DNA from: Azorhizobium oxalatiphilum
GTDB taxonomy: Bacteria > Pseudomonadota > Alphaproteobacteria > Rhizobiales > Xanthobacteraceae
NCBI RefSeq assembly: GCF_014635325.1
Contig: NZ_BMCT01000001.1
Location: forward strand, 711,743-775,742
Reading direction: 5' to 3'
Length of the DNA stretch: 64,000 bases
The notes below the pieces were generated by a model that did not search any database, was not told the origin of the DNA, and saw only the letters and a list, made by a program, of their open reading frames with translations. This document shows, in pieces, positions 23,416 through 30,877 of the stretch. Position 1 is the stretch's first letter. Every line of letters begins with the position of its first letter. The position numbers and the translations under genes were made by a program.

Positions 23416-24315
23416 CTATCGGCGGGAATAGCGGCGCAGGAACAGGCCGTAGGCGATGAGTACGAGCATGGTGCCCATGGTCAGCACCATGGCCACCGCC
23501 GCGCCCGTGGGCCAATCCACCGTCACCACCATCTGCTCGAAGATGCCCATGGCCATCACCAGCACCTTGCCGCGCCCCAGCATCACCGGCGTCACATAGG
23601 CGCCGATGGTGAGGCAGAAGACGATGACCGAGCCGGACGCGATGCCCTGCACGGAGAGCGGCAGCGTCACCTTCAGGAAAGTGCGCACCGGATTGGCCCC
23701 CATCACATAGGCGGCTTCCGCATAGCTGGGGTCGATCTTGCCCAGAACCGAGGCGATGGAGAGCACCATGAAGGGGATGAGGATGTGCACCATGCCCAGC
23801 ACCACGGACCAGAAACTCTGCATGAGCTGGAGCGGGCCGTCGATGAGGCCGAGGCCGTGGAGCAGGGCATTGATCAGCCCCTCATTGCCGAGCACGATGG
23901 TCCAGCCGATGGACCGCACGATGATGCTGACCATCAGCGGCGAGATCACCGCGAGGAAGACGAGGTGCTTGTAGCGCGAGCGCGAGCGGGCGAGGAACCA
24001 GGCCACCGGATAGGCGAGGACGGCGGTGATGACCGTGACCACCAGCGCCAGCGAGAAGGTGCGGCCGATGATGCGCAGGAAGTAGGGATCGCCGAGGACG
24101 AGGGTGTAATATTCCAGCGTGAGCGCGGACGGATCCGGATAGCGATCCAGAAACGACATGCGCAGCATGGTCAGGAACGGCCACAGCAGCCCGACCGCCA
24201 GCAGCAGCGCGGCCGGGGCCAGCAGCATCAGCAGCGAGAACAGGCGGCCGTAATCGATCCGGCGCGGCGGCAGGCCATCCAGTGCGCGGGTGGGGGCGCC
24301 GGCGGGCGTGCTCAT
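23416..24315 (-). CDS. ABC transporter permease, PotB-like, 299 aa
   Basis: Six predicted membrane spans start with LFSLLMLLAPAALLLAVGLL. The EAA loop reads AEAAYVMGANPVRTFLKVTL. ATG at 24315 is preferred over the in-frame ATG at 24345 because the stop codon of a short upstream frame overlaps it as ATGA, which suggests translational coupling. It is the first transporter gene of the operon after the SDR gene. Confidence 0.85.
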   Translation of the reverse strand: MSTPAGAPTRALDGLPPRRIDYGRLFSLLMLLAPAALLLAVGLLWPFLTMLRMSFLDRYPDPSALTLEYYTLVLGDPYFLRIIGRTFSLALVVTVITAVLAYPVAWFLARSRSRYKHLVFLAVISPLMVSIIVRSIGWTIVLGNEGLINALLHGLGLIDGPLQLMQSFWSVVLGMVHILIPFMVLSIASVLGKIDPSYAEAAYVMGANPVRTFLKVTLPLSVQGIASGSVIVFCLTIGAYVTPVMLGRGKVLVMAMGIFEQMVVTVDWPTGAAVAMVLTMGTMLVLIAYGLFLRRYSRR

Positions 24316-24377
24316 GCGCGGCCCCGCATGGCCGGGCGGGCGCACCGCAGAAAATGGCGCCGGGTGGCGTCCTTCAT
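24312..24377 (-). CDS. Possible 21-residue leader peptide before the PotB-like gene
   Basis: A short frame reads MKDATRRHFLRCARPAMRGR plus Ala and stops in the ATGA overlap with the permease start. A G-rich GGGGGA lies about six bases before its ATG. It may only serve translational coupling. The evidence is position alone. Confidence 0.25.
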   Translation of the reverse strand: MKDATRRHFLRCARPAMRGRA

Positions 24378-24413
24378 GCTCGATCCCCCGTCGGAACCTG
24401 TTTTCGGCTTGTG

Positions 24414-24432
24414 CCGCCGCACTTTGCGGCGG
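24414..24432. repeat. Strong 8-base-pair hairpin inside the catabolic operon
   Basis: CCGCCGCA (24414-24421) pairs with TGCGGCGG (24425-24432) around a three-base loop, between the SDR stop and the importer genes. No T run follows on the minus strand. It may slow ribosome-free transcription or protect mRNA ends and so set unequal expression. Confidence 0.4.
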
Positions 24433-24455
24433 GTGTTACATGCTTGAAACCGTGC

Positions 24456-25241
24456 TCAGTTGACCCACTGGCCGCCGTCGACGTCGATGACCTCGCCGGT
24501 GATGTAATTGGGCTCGACCGTGGCGAGGAACGCCACCACCACGGCGATGTCCTGCGGCGTGCCGACCCGCCCGAGCGGGATGCCGTTCGTGATTTCATCG
24601 CGCCGCGCCTCGATCAGCGCGGCGGTGAGATGGGTCTCGATGGAGCCCGGGCAGATGGCGTTCACGGTGACGTAGGGCGCCAGTTCCTTGGCCAGCCCAC
24701 GGGTCAAGCCAAGCACGCCCGCCTTGGAGGCGCAATAGGCGAACTTGCTGACGGCGGAACGGGCCGCGCCCGTATTGGCGCTGACCGAGGACATGTTGAT
24801 GATGCGCCCGCGCTTCGCGTCCACCATCTTCGGCGCCACCGCCTTGCACCAGTTGAAGCAGCCCTTGAGATTGACGTTGATGGTCAGGTCCCACTCGGCC
24901 TCGGTGATGTCGAGGATGGGCTTGGGCTGCGAGATGCCGGCATTGTTGACCAGAACGTCAATGCGGCCCCAGCGCGCCAGCACCTGCGCGGCCAGATCCT
25001 GCACGAGGGCGTAATCGCTGACATCGCAGGGCAGGCCGATGGCCTCCACGCCTTCGGATGCCACCGTGGCGACCGCCCCGTCCAGCTCCGCGCCGCCGAG
25101 ATCGACGAGTGCGACGCGATATCCCTTGCGGGCCAGTTCCCGCGCCGAGGCGAAGCCGATGCCGCGTCCCGCGCCGGTGACGATGGCCACCGGGGCTCCG
25201 GTGGCGGGCGTTGCTGCGGCGGGTTCAGCGGCGTCGGGCAT
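24456..25241 (-). CDS. Short-chain dehydrogenase/reductase (SDR), 261 aa
   Basis: A classical SDR with the nucleotide motif VTGAGRGIGFASARELA, an Asp after beta-2 that favours NAD(H) (VALVDLGG), LVNNAGIS, the catalytic Ser region NMSSVSANTG and the catalytic YCASK. PGSIETHLT follows and the end is ITGEVIDVDGGQWVN. It is the promoter-proximal gene of the leftward operon, with AGGAG five bases before ATG. It resembles FabG-like sugar or alcohol dehydrogenases. Its role in the pathway is unknown; it could reduce the oxo product formed by the FAD oxidase. Confidence 0.85.
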   Translation of the reverse strand: MPDAAEPAAATPATGAPVAIVTGAGRGIGFASARELARKGYRVALVDLGGAELDGAVATVASEGVEAIGLPCDVSDYALVQDLAAQVLARWGRIDVLVNNAGISQPKPILDITEAEWDLTINVNLKGCFNWCKAVAPKMVDAKRGRIINMSSVSANTGAARSAVSKFAYCASKAGVLGLTRGLAKELAPYVTVNAICPGSIETHLTAALIEARRDEITNGIPLGRVGTPQDIAVVVAFLATVEPNYITGEVIDVDGGQWVN

Positions 25242-25328
25242 GGGGGCTCCTTGCCAGGGTGGGAACGTCGAACGTTCGCTTACCCTGAGTGCCTGTGGCT
25301 ACAAACAATGTTGCTGACCATCTTTTTT

Positions 25329-25346
25329 CTGTAAAGATCATTTCAG
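25329..25346. promoter_or_regulatory. Palindromic candidate operator between the SDR and RpiR genes
   Basis: CTGTAAAGATCATTTCAG matches its own reverse complement at 14 of 18 positions (CTGnAAnGATCnTTnCAG). It lies in the 180-base divergent promoter region of the operon and the RpiR-family regulator, the expected place for that regulator to act. Assignment to the regulator is inference. Confidence 0.45.
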
Positions 25347-25421
25347 AGGCATCGCTGTCCAAAAAGTGGACGTGATTGCGCTGCGGGAGCGGTTCATGCT
25401 GTGTCGAGGGAGCACGGATGC

Positions 25422-26279
25422 ATGACCACCCTGATTGAGCGTCTCGAAGCCCGGCAGGCGGACCTGACCGCACGGGAGCGCGATATCGCGCGTTATCTGG
25501 CCGAGAATTATCCGCAGGCGGTGCTGCAATCGGCGTCCGCCATCGGCCGCACCACGGGCATCAGCGCGGCCACCGTGGTGCGCTTCTTCGCCAAGCTTGG
25601 CTATGCGAGCTTTTCGCAGGCGCAGGAGGATGCGCGGCGCGAGGTGGCGCTCAAGCTCAGTTCGCCGATCGACCGCATGGGCGTTGTTGATTCACCGAGC
25701 AGCAGCAACCGGGATTTCCTCATCCGCTATCAGGAAGTGGAGATCGACAATCTGAAATCCACCTTCGCGCAGCTCGATCCGGCGCAGATGGAGGGGCTGG
25801 TGGAGGCCATTCTCGGCGCCAAAGGCCGGGTGTTCATCGTCGGCGAGAAGGACAGTTATGCGGTTGCTTACTTCATCTACACGCATCTGAACCTGTGCCT
25901 GCCCAATGTCACCTTGCTGGAGACGGGTCAGTCCATGGTGGCGGACCGGCTCTTGTGGGCAGGGGCTGATGATCTGCTGATCTGCGTTTCCATTCGCCGC
26001 TACTGCCCCTCGGGCATCCGCGTGGCGGAGCATTTTCGCGATCAGGGGGCGAAAGTGGTGGCGCTGAGCGACTCGCCGCTCTCCCCGCTGCTGCCGCTCG
26101 CCACCCACCGCCTGCTGGTGCAGACGGTGAGCCTCTCGGTGTTCGACAGCTTCACGGCGCTGATGAGCGTTGCGGGGGCGATGGTCGGGCTTGTGGCCCG
26201 CATGCGGCGCGAGCCCATGCACGCCACGCTCCAGCGCGGACAGGAGCTGTGGAACCGGTTCAATACGTTTTTGACCTGA
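25422..26279 (+). CDS. MurR/RpiR-family transcriptional regulator (HTH + SIS), 285 aa
   Basis: The N-terminal HTH_6 domain (LIERLEARQADLTARERDIA through ISAATVVRFFAKLGYASFSQ) is followed by a SIS sugar-phosphate-type sensor domain (GAKGRVFIVGEKDSYAVAYF, ICVSIRRYCPSGIRVAEHFR). Members sense a phosphorylated sugar or other pathway intermediate and usually control the neighbouring operon. It is divergent from the ten-gene catabolic operon. ATG at 25422 is used because GGGAG stands nine bases before it; a GTG seven codons earlier lacks a site. It may repress or activate; the sequence does not tell. Confidence 0.85.
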   Translation: MTTLIERLEARQADLTARERDIARYLAENYPQAVLQSASAIGRTTGISAATVVRFFAKLGYASFSQAQEDARREVALKLSSPIDRMGVVDSPSSSNRDFLIRYQEVEIDNLKSTFAQLDPAQMEGLVEAILGAKGRVFIVGEKDSYAVAYFIYTHLNLCLPNVTLLETGQSMVADRLLWAGADDLLICVSIRRYCPSGIRVAEHFRDQGAKVVALSDSPLSPLLPLATHRLLVQTVSLSVFDSFTALMSVAGAMVGLVARMRREPMHATLQRGQELWNRFNTFLT

Positions 26280-26326
26280 GGGGCGGGGGCATCGGTCAAC
26301 TGATCATCAGACTAGTAAAAAACGGT

Positions 26327-26473
26327 CGTCATCCCCGGACTTGATCCGGGGATCCACGTCGGGCCGACCGTGGCCGGTGCCAAGTTGAGTGTGCGCTAAC
26401 CGTGCGCTCTTAAGTCGGGTGGTGGTCCCGGCGGAGGGACGTGGATGGCCGGATCAAGTCCGGCCATGACGAT
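26327..26473. repeat. Composite palindromic repeat, copy 2 (no insert)
   Basis: The left arm begins CGTCATCCCCGGACTTGATC and the right arm reads GTGGATGGCCGGATCAAGTC then CGGCCATGACG, uninterrupted. It lies at the left edge of the iron-acquisition island, between the RpiR regulator and the FepC-like gene. Confidence 0.85.
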
Positions 26474-26513
26474 CCTCAGATGTTGCCGCAGTAGGCGCAA
26501 CTGTCGCTCGTCC

Positions 26514-27332
26514 TCACCCCCGCGCCACCGTCATCCGCGCGAGCTCCTCGGGCGGGCGCTGGCGGGGCACCACGAGGGGCGTGCCGGCGACGGGATCGGG
26601 AATGATCACGCTCGCCAGCCCGAACACGTCCTCCACCAGGGCTTCCGTCATCACGGCGGAAGGCGGCCCTTCCGCGATCACCGCGCCGTCCTTCATGGCG
26701 ATGAGGCGCGAGGCATAGCGGCAGGCGTGGTTGAGATCGTGCAGCACGGCCACGATGGTGCGGCCCTGATGGTGCAGGCCCGCCAGCAGATCCAGAAGCT
26801 CGATCTGGTGGGCGATGTCGAGGAAAGTGGTGGGCTCGTCCAGCAGCAGGATGGGCGTCTCCTGCGCCAGCACCATGGCGATCCACACCCGCTGGCGCTG
26901 CCCGCCGGAGAGTTCATCCACCAGCCGGTCGGCCAGCTCCGCAACCCGTGTGGCCTCCATGGCGGCAGCGACCGCTGTCTCGTCCGCCCGCGACCACTGC
27001 CGCAGGAAGGACTGGTGCGGATAGCGCCCGCGCGCCACGAGGTCGGCCACCGTGATGCCGTCCGGCGCGGTGGCGCTCTGCGGCAGCAGGCCGAGCCGGC
27101 GGGCCACCTCCTTGGCGGGCTGGGTGCCGATGCTGCGGCCATCCAGCACCACCTGCCCGGCGGCGGGCGCCAGCAGGCGGGCGAGGGCGCGCAGCAGGGT
27201 GGATTTGCCGCAGGCATTGGGGCCGACGATGACGGTGAACGCGCCATCCTCCACCGCCACATTCAGGCCCTGCGAAATGGTGCGGGCATTGTAGCGAAGG
27301 GTCAGATCCTCGGCATAAAGGCGGTGCGGCAT
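26514..27332 (-). CDS. Ferric siderophore ABC importer ATPase (FepC/FecE-like), 272 aa
   Basis: FecCD-type importer ATPase with Walker [15 protein letters not shown] (Ala where many have Gly), LLPQSATAPDGITVADLVAR after the Q-loop, YPHQSFL, signature LSGGQRQRVWIAMVLAQ, Walker B ILLLDEPTTFLDIAHQ and H-loop AVLHDLNHACRYA. These last motifs are characteristic of the FepC/FhuC group. It powers uptake of ferric siderophore from the periplasm. It is divergent from the binding-protein and permease genes and shares their control region. AGGA five bases before ATG supports the start. Confidence 0.9.
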   Translation of the reverse strand: MPHRLYAEDLTLRYNARTISQGLNVAVEDGAFTVIVGPNACGKSTLLRALARLLAPAAGQVVLDGRSIGTQPAKEVARRLGLLPQSATAPDGITVADLVARGRYPHQSFLRQWSRADETAVAAAMEATRVAELADRLVDELSGGQRQRVWIAMVLAQETPILLLDEPTTFLDIAHQIELLDLLAGLHHQGRTIVAVLHDLNHACRYASRLIAMKDGAVIAEGPPSAVMTEALVEDVFGLASVIIPDPVAGTPLVVPRQRPPEELARMTVARG

Positions 27333-27395
27333 CTGCGTCCTGTGCCCTTTGTGTCTGTCATGCTGCGGCCCGCGCCGGATGAAGTAAAACCGACT

Positions 27396-27412
27396 TTTTG
27401 AAACTTTCTAAG
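27396..27412. promoter_or_regulatory. Candidate Irr box (iron control element)
   Basis: TTTTGAAACTTTCTAAG matches the ICE pattern recalled for rhizobial Irr (TTTAGAA-N3-TTCTAAA) at 12 of 14 defined positions. It lies in the shared control region of the divergent fepC-like and fepB-like genes, 64 bases from the fepC start codon. Iron or haem regulation by Irr is inferred from the motif and the genes served. Confidence 0.6.
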
Positions 27413-27593
27413 ATGGTGGTTGTGTGTTGCACGCCCACCAGCCGGCTTTATATATGGCTATATCTCAAGATGGAATGTGTCCATCCATGTAATTATCGCC
27501 TGCTCAAGGTATTTGTCGCCTGCTCAAGAGTGAAGTGCGGCGGTCTGTTTTTGTTTCCGGCCGGCAGGACAACGGGAAAAGGGGCGATGCCGC

Positions 27594-28613
27594 ATGGCGG
27601 GGGTGTCTGACGTGACTGTCGCCGCTGCGTCCCGCCGGGAGCTTGTCCGCGCCGGGCTGCGCCTCGCGGGGCTCCTGCTTGCCGCCGTCCTTCTGGTGCA
27701 GCCGGTTGCGGCGCAGGCGCAGTTGCAGGCGCAGTCTTGGCCGCGCACCGTAAGCCACGAAGCCGGCGAGCTGACGCTGCCGGCAAAGCCGCTGCGCATC
27801 GTCTCCACCTCGCCGAGCGTTACCGGCATCCTGCTCGCCATCGGCGCGCCCGTGGTGGCGAGCGCCGCCACCACGCCGAGCCCGCTCACCGATCGCAAGG
27901 GCTTCTTCGCCCAATGGGCGGAGGTGGCCGACACGCGGGGCGTCAAGGTGCTCTACGGCAACCTTCAGTTCGACATCGAGGCGGTGATCGGCGCCAGGCC
28001 CGATCTGGTGGTGGCCTCGGCCACCGGCGCCGACAGCGGCATGCCCTATCTCGCCGAGCTGAAGGCGCAGGGCATTCCGACCCTCGTGGTCAATTATTCC
28101 AACAACAGCTGGCAGGATATCGCCCTTCAGCTCGGCAAGGCCTTGGGTCTCGAAGCCGAGGCGGATGCCGCCGTGAAGCGCTTCGATGCCCATGCGGCCG
28201 AGGTTGCCGCCCGCATCACCCCGCCCAGGGCGCCGGTGAGCATTGTTGGCTATAATATCGGCAGCAGCTATTCGGTGGCCCAGCCCACGGGCACGCAGGC
28301 CCGCCTGCTTCAGGCGCTGGGCTTCACCGTGGTGGGCCTGCCGGCCGGCATGGCGACCAATGTGGCCCGTGCCTCCGATTATGATTTCGTCTCGCGCGAG
28401 AACCTCTCGGCGGCCATTCAGGGGGAGAGCGTCTTCCTGCTGCGCGGCACCGACAAGGATGTGGCGGCCTTCCTTGCCGATCCGGTGCTGGCGAACCATC
28501 CGGCGGTGGTGAACAAGCGCGTCTATGCGCTGGGGCCGACCTCCTTCCGCATCGATTATTATTCCGGGCTGCAGATGGTCGATCGCGTGGCCGCCGCCTT
28601 CGCCAAGCCGTGA
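27594..28613 (+). CDS. Ferric siderophore-binding periplasmic protein (FepB/FecB-like), 339 aa
   Basis: An arginine-containing signal peptide (LRLAGLLLAAVLLVQPVAAQ) precedes a periplasmic-binding fold of the class-III type (PAKPLRIVSTSPSVTGILLA, IGARPDLVVASATGADSGM, ANHPAVVNKRVYALGPTSFR). It binds the ferric siderophore after TonB-dependent entry. It is the first gene of a tight operon; its stop codon overlaps the next start. There is no lipobox, so it should be soluble. The start is ATG at 27594 with AAGGGG nine bases upstream; a later GTG at 27612 is possible. Confidence 0.88.
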   Translation: MAGVSDVTVAAASRRELVRAGLRLAGLLLAAVLLVQPVAAQAQLQAQSWPRTVSHEAGELTLPAKPLRIVSTSPSVTGILLAIGAPVVASAATTPSPLTDRKGFFAQWAEVADTRGVKVLYGNLQFDIEAVIGARPDLVVASATGADSGMPYLAELKAQGIPTLVVNYSNNSWQDIALQLGKALGLEAEADAAVKRFDAHAAEVAARITPPRAPVSIVGYNIGSSYSVAQPTGTQARLLQALGFTVVGLPAGMATNVARASDYDFVSRENLSAAIQGESVFLLRGTDKDVAAFLADPVLANHPAVVNKRVYALGPTSFRIDYYSGLQMVDRVAAAFAKP

Positions 28614-29659
28614 CGGCGCTGGTGAGCCAGGGGCTGCGCGTCTCCGTCCTCACCGCCCGGCGACGGCGCCGTCTCGGCGGGCTGGCGCTTGGCCTTCTGC
28701 TGCTCGCTTTCGGCGCACTGGTCAGTCTCGCGGTGGGTTCGCGCGCCATTCCGCTCGCCGACACGCTGGAGGCGCTGGTGCGGCATGATCCGCGCAACGA
28801 TCTGCACCTCATCGTCCGGGAACTGCGCATCCCGCGCACCCTCGTCGCCATACTGGCGGGCGGAGCGCTCGGCGTTGCCGGGGCGATCATGCAGGCGGCG
28901 ACGCGGAATCCTCTGGCGGAGCCCGGCCTGCTGGGCATCAATGCCGGCGCGGCGCTGGCGGTGATCATCGGGGTCAGCGCCTTCGGGCTGGTGAGCATGG
29001 CGCATTATGTGCTCTTCGCCACGCTGGGCGCGGGGCTGGCGGGCGTGGCAGTATTCCTGCTGGGCCGCGCGCACGAGACCGGCACCAATCCGGTGCGCCT
29101 CGTGCTGGCGGGGGCCGGCCTCTCCGTGGTGCTGGGCTCGATTACCGGCGTCATCATCGTGAACGCCCCGCCCACGGTCTATGACGATTTCCGCCACTGG
29201 GCGTCCGGCTCCATGGAGGGACGCGATTTCGGCACCGCCACCGGCCTTGCCATCTGCGTGGCGCTGGGGCTGGCGGTGGTGCTGCCGCTGGCCGGCAGTC
29301 TCAATGCCATGGCGCTGGGGCGCGATCTCGGGCAGGCGCTGGGCACCAATGTGCGCGCCACCTGGCTGCTTGCCTGCCTCGCCGTGATGCTCCTGGTGGG
29401 CGCGGCCACCGCAGGGGCGGGGCCGATCGTATTCGTGGGGCTGGTGACGCCTTATGTGGCGCGCATGGTGGTGGGGCCGGATTATCGCTGGATCCTGCCC
29501 TATGGCGGGCTGTTCGCCGCCATCCTGCTGCTGGGCGCGGACATTCTCGGCCGCGTGCTGGCGGCCCCGGCGGAAGTGCCGGCGGGCATCGTCGCGCTGC
29601 TGGTGGGCGGGCCGTTCTTCCTCATCGTCGTGCGCCGCTTCCGGCTGAGGACGCTGTGA
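28610..29659 (+). CDS. Ferric siderophore importer permease (FepD-like), 349 aa
   Basis: FecCD-family permease with about nine or ten hydrophobic spans. Family motifs seen are RELRIPRTLVAILAGGALGV, GAIMQAATRNPLAEPGLLG and AGPIVFVGLVTPYVARMVVG. It forms half of the importer channel with the following FepG-like permease. The GTG start overlaps the binding-protein stop by four bases. Confidence 0.9.
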   Translation: MTALVSQGLRVSVLTARRRRRLGGLALGLLLLAFGALVSLAVGSRAIPLADTLEALVRHDPRNDLHLIVRELRIPRTLVAILAGGALGVAGAIMQAATRNPLAEPGLLGINAGAALAVIIGVSAFGLVSMAHYVLFATLGAGLAGVAVFLLGRAHETGTNPVRLVLAGAGLSVVLGSITGVIIVNAPPTVYDDFRHWASGSMEGRDFGTATGLAICVALGLAVVLPLAGSLNAMALGRDLGQALGTNVRATWLLACLAVMLLVGAATAGAGPIVFVGLVTPYVARMVVGPDYRWILPYGGLFAAILLLGADILGRVLAAPAEVPAGIVALLVGGPFFLIVVRRFRLRTL

Positions 29660-30687
29660 GCGCCGCCCGCGTCCTGCGCCTTGGCCCGGTCTCGCTGCGG
29701 GCACGTCCCCGCGCGCTCACCGTGTGCGGCCTGCTGGTGGCGGCGGGCTTCATGCTGGGGATCGTGCTGCTCGGCACCGGCACGCTGCCGTTCTCGCCCG
29801 GCGAGGTGATGGGCAGCCTTACCGGCACCGGCGACAATGCCATGGCCGACCGCGTCATCCTGCGGCTGCGGTTGCCGCGCGTGCTCACCGCCGTCTTCGT
29901 GGGGGCGGGGCTGGGCATGGCGGGGGCGATCTTCCAGTCTGTCTCGCGCAACACGCTCGGCTCGCCGGACATGATCGGCTTCACCACCGGCGCGGCCACG
30001 GGGGCGATCACCCAGATCGTGCTGTTCGATGCCGGGCCTCTGGCGACCGCTCTGGGTGCGGTGCTGGCCTGCATCGTCACCGGGGCCGTCGTGTTCCTGC
30101 TCTCCCGCAAGGGGCGCACCACGGGCGGCGGGCGGCTGGTGCTGGTGGGCATGGGGGTGGGCGCCATCCTCACCGGCATCAACACCGTGCTGCTGGTGGC
30201 CGGGCATCTGGATCAGGCGGTCTCGGCGCAGATCTGGCTGGCGGGCTCGCTGAACGCCCGAACCTGGTCGCACGCGGTGCCGGCCGGGCTTGGCCTGCTG
30301 CTGCTGGCGCCGGTGGCGCTGGCTTACGCGCGGCGGCTCGACATCACGGAGATGGGCGACGATGCGGCCAGCCAGCTCGGCGTCGGCGTGGAGCGGCTGC
30401 GGCTGGTGATGGTGGTGGCCGCTGCCGGCCTCACGGCCATCGCCACCGCCGCCACGGGGCCGATCGCCTTCATCGCGCTCGCCGCGCCCCAGCTCGCCCG
30501 CCGCCTCACCGGCGCGCCGGGCGTGCCGCTGCTCTCGGGCGCGGTGATGGGGGCGGTGCTGCTGCTCACCGCCGATCTGATCAGCCTGCGCTTTCCCTTC
30601 AGCCTCAACCTGCCCATCGGCTACACCACGGGCATATTGGGCGGCGGCTACCTGCTGTGGCTGCTGACGCAGAACCGGCGGGTGTGA
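29656..30687 (+). CDS. Ferric siderophore importer permease (FepG-like), 343 aa
   Basis: Second FecCD-family permease. Seen are RLRLPRVLTAVFVGAGLGMA, GAIFQSVSRNTLGSPDMIGF and TGPIAFIALAAPQLARRLTG. The GTG start overlaps the FepD-like stop. The catecholate-type arrangement (separate D and G permeases, binding protein, ATPase) fits the dihydroxybenzoate genes that follow. The operon ends here, 45 bases before repeat copy 3. Confidence 0.9.
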   Translation: MSAARVLRLGPVSLRARPRALTVCGLLVAAGFMLGIVLLGTGTLPFSPGEVMGSLTGTGDNAMADRVILRLRLPRVLTAVFVGAGLGMAGAIFQSVSRNTLGSPDMIGFTTGAATGAITQIVLFDAGPLATALGAVLACIVTGAVVFLLSRKGRTTGGGRLVLVGMGVGAILTGINTVLLVAGHLDQAVSAQIWLAGSLNARTWSHAVPAGLGLLLLAPVALAYARRLDITEMGDDAASQLGVGVERLRLVMVVAAAGLTAIATAATGPIAFIALAAPQLARRLTGAPGVPLLSGAVMGAVLLLTADLISLRFPFSLNLPIGYTTGILGGGYLLWLLTQNRRV

Positions 30688-30732
30688 GGGCGCGACCCTC
30701 GTTCAGTGCTCAACAGCTGCACAAAAGTGGGT

Positions 30733-30877
30733 CGTCATCCCCGGACTTGATCCGGGGATCCACGTCCCTCCGCATGTGACAGGCTGAAGTGTTGGCGACC
30801 GACAGCCGCACGCCCGGATTTCTCACCGTCCAGCGTCGGCCCGACGTGGATGCCCGGGTCAAGCCCGGGCATGACGC
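30733..30877. repeat. Composite palindromic repeat, copy 3 (no insert)
   Basis: Same arms as the other copies, with the right arm continuous (TGCCCGGGTCAAGCCCGGGC). It supplies the last codons of the leftward VibH-like gene, whose stop codon at 30859 lies inside it. Confidence 0.85.
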
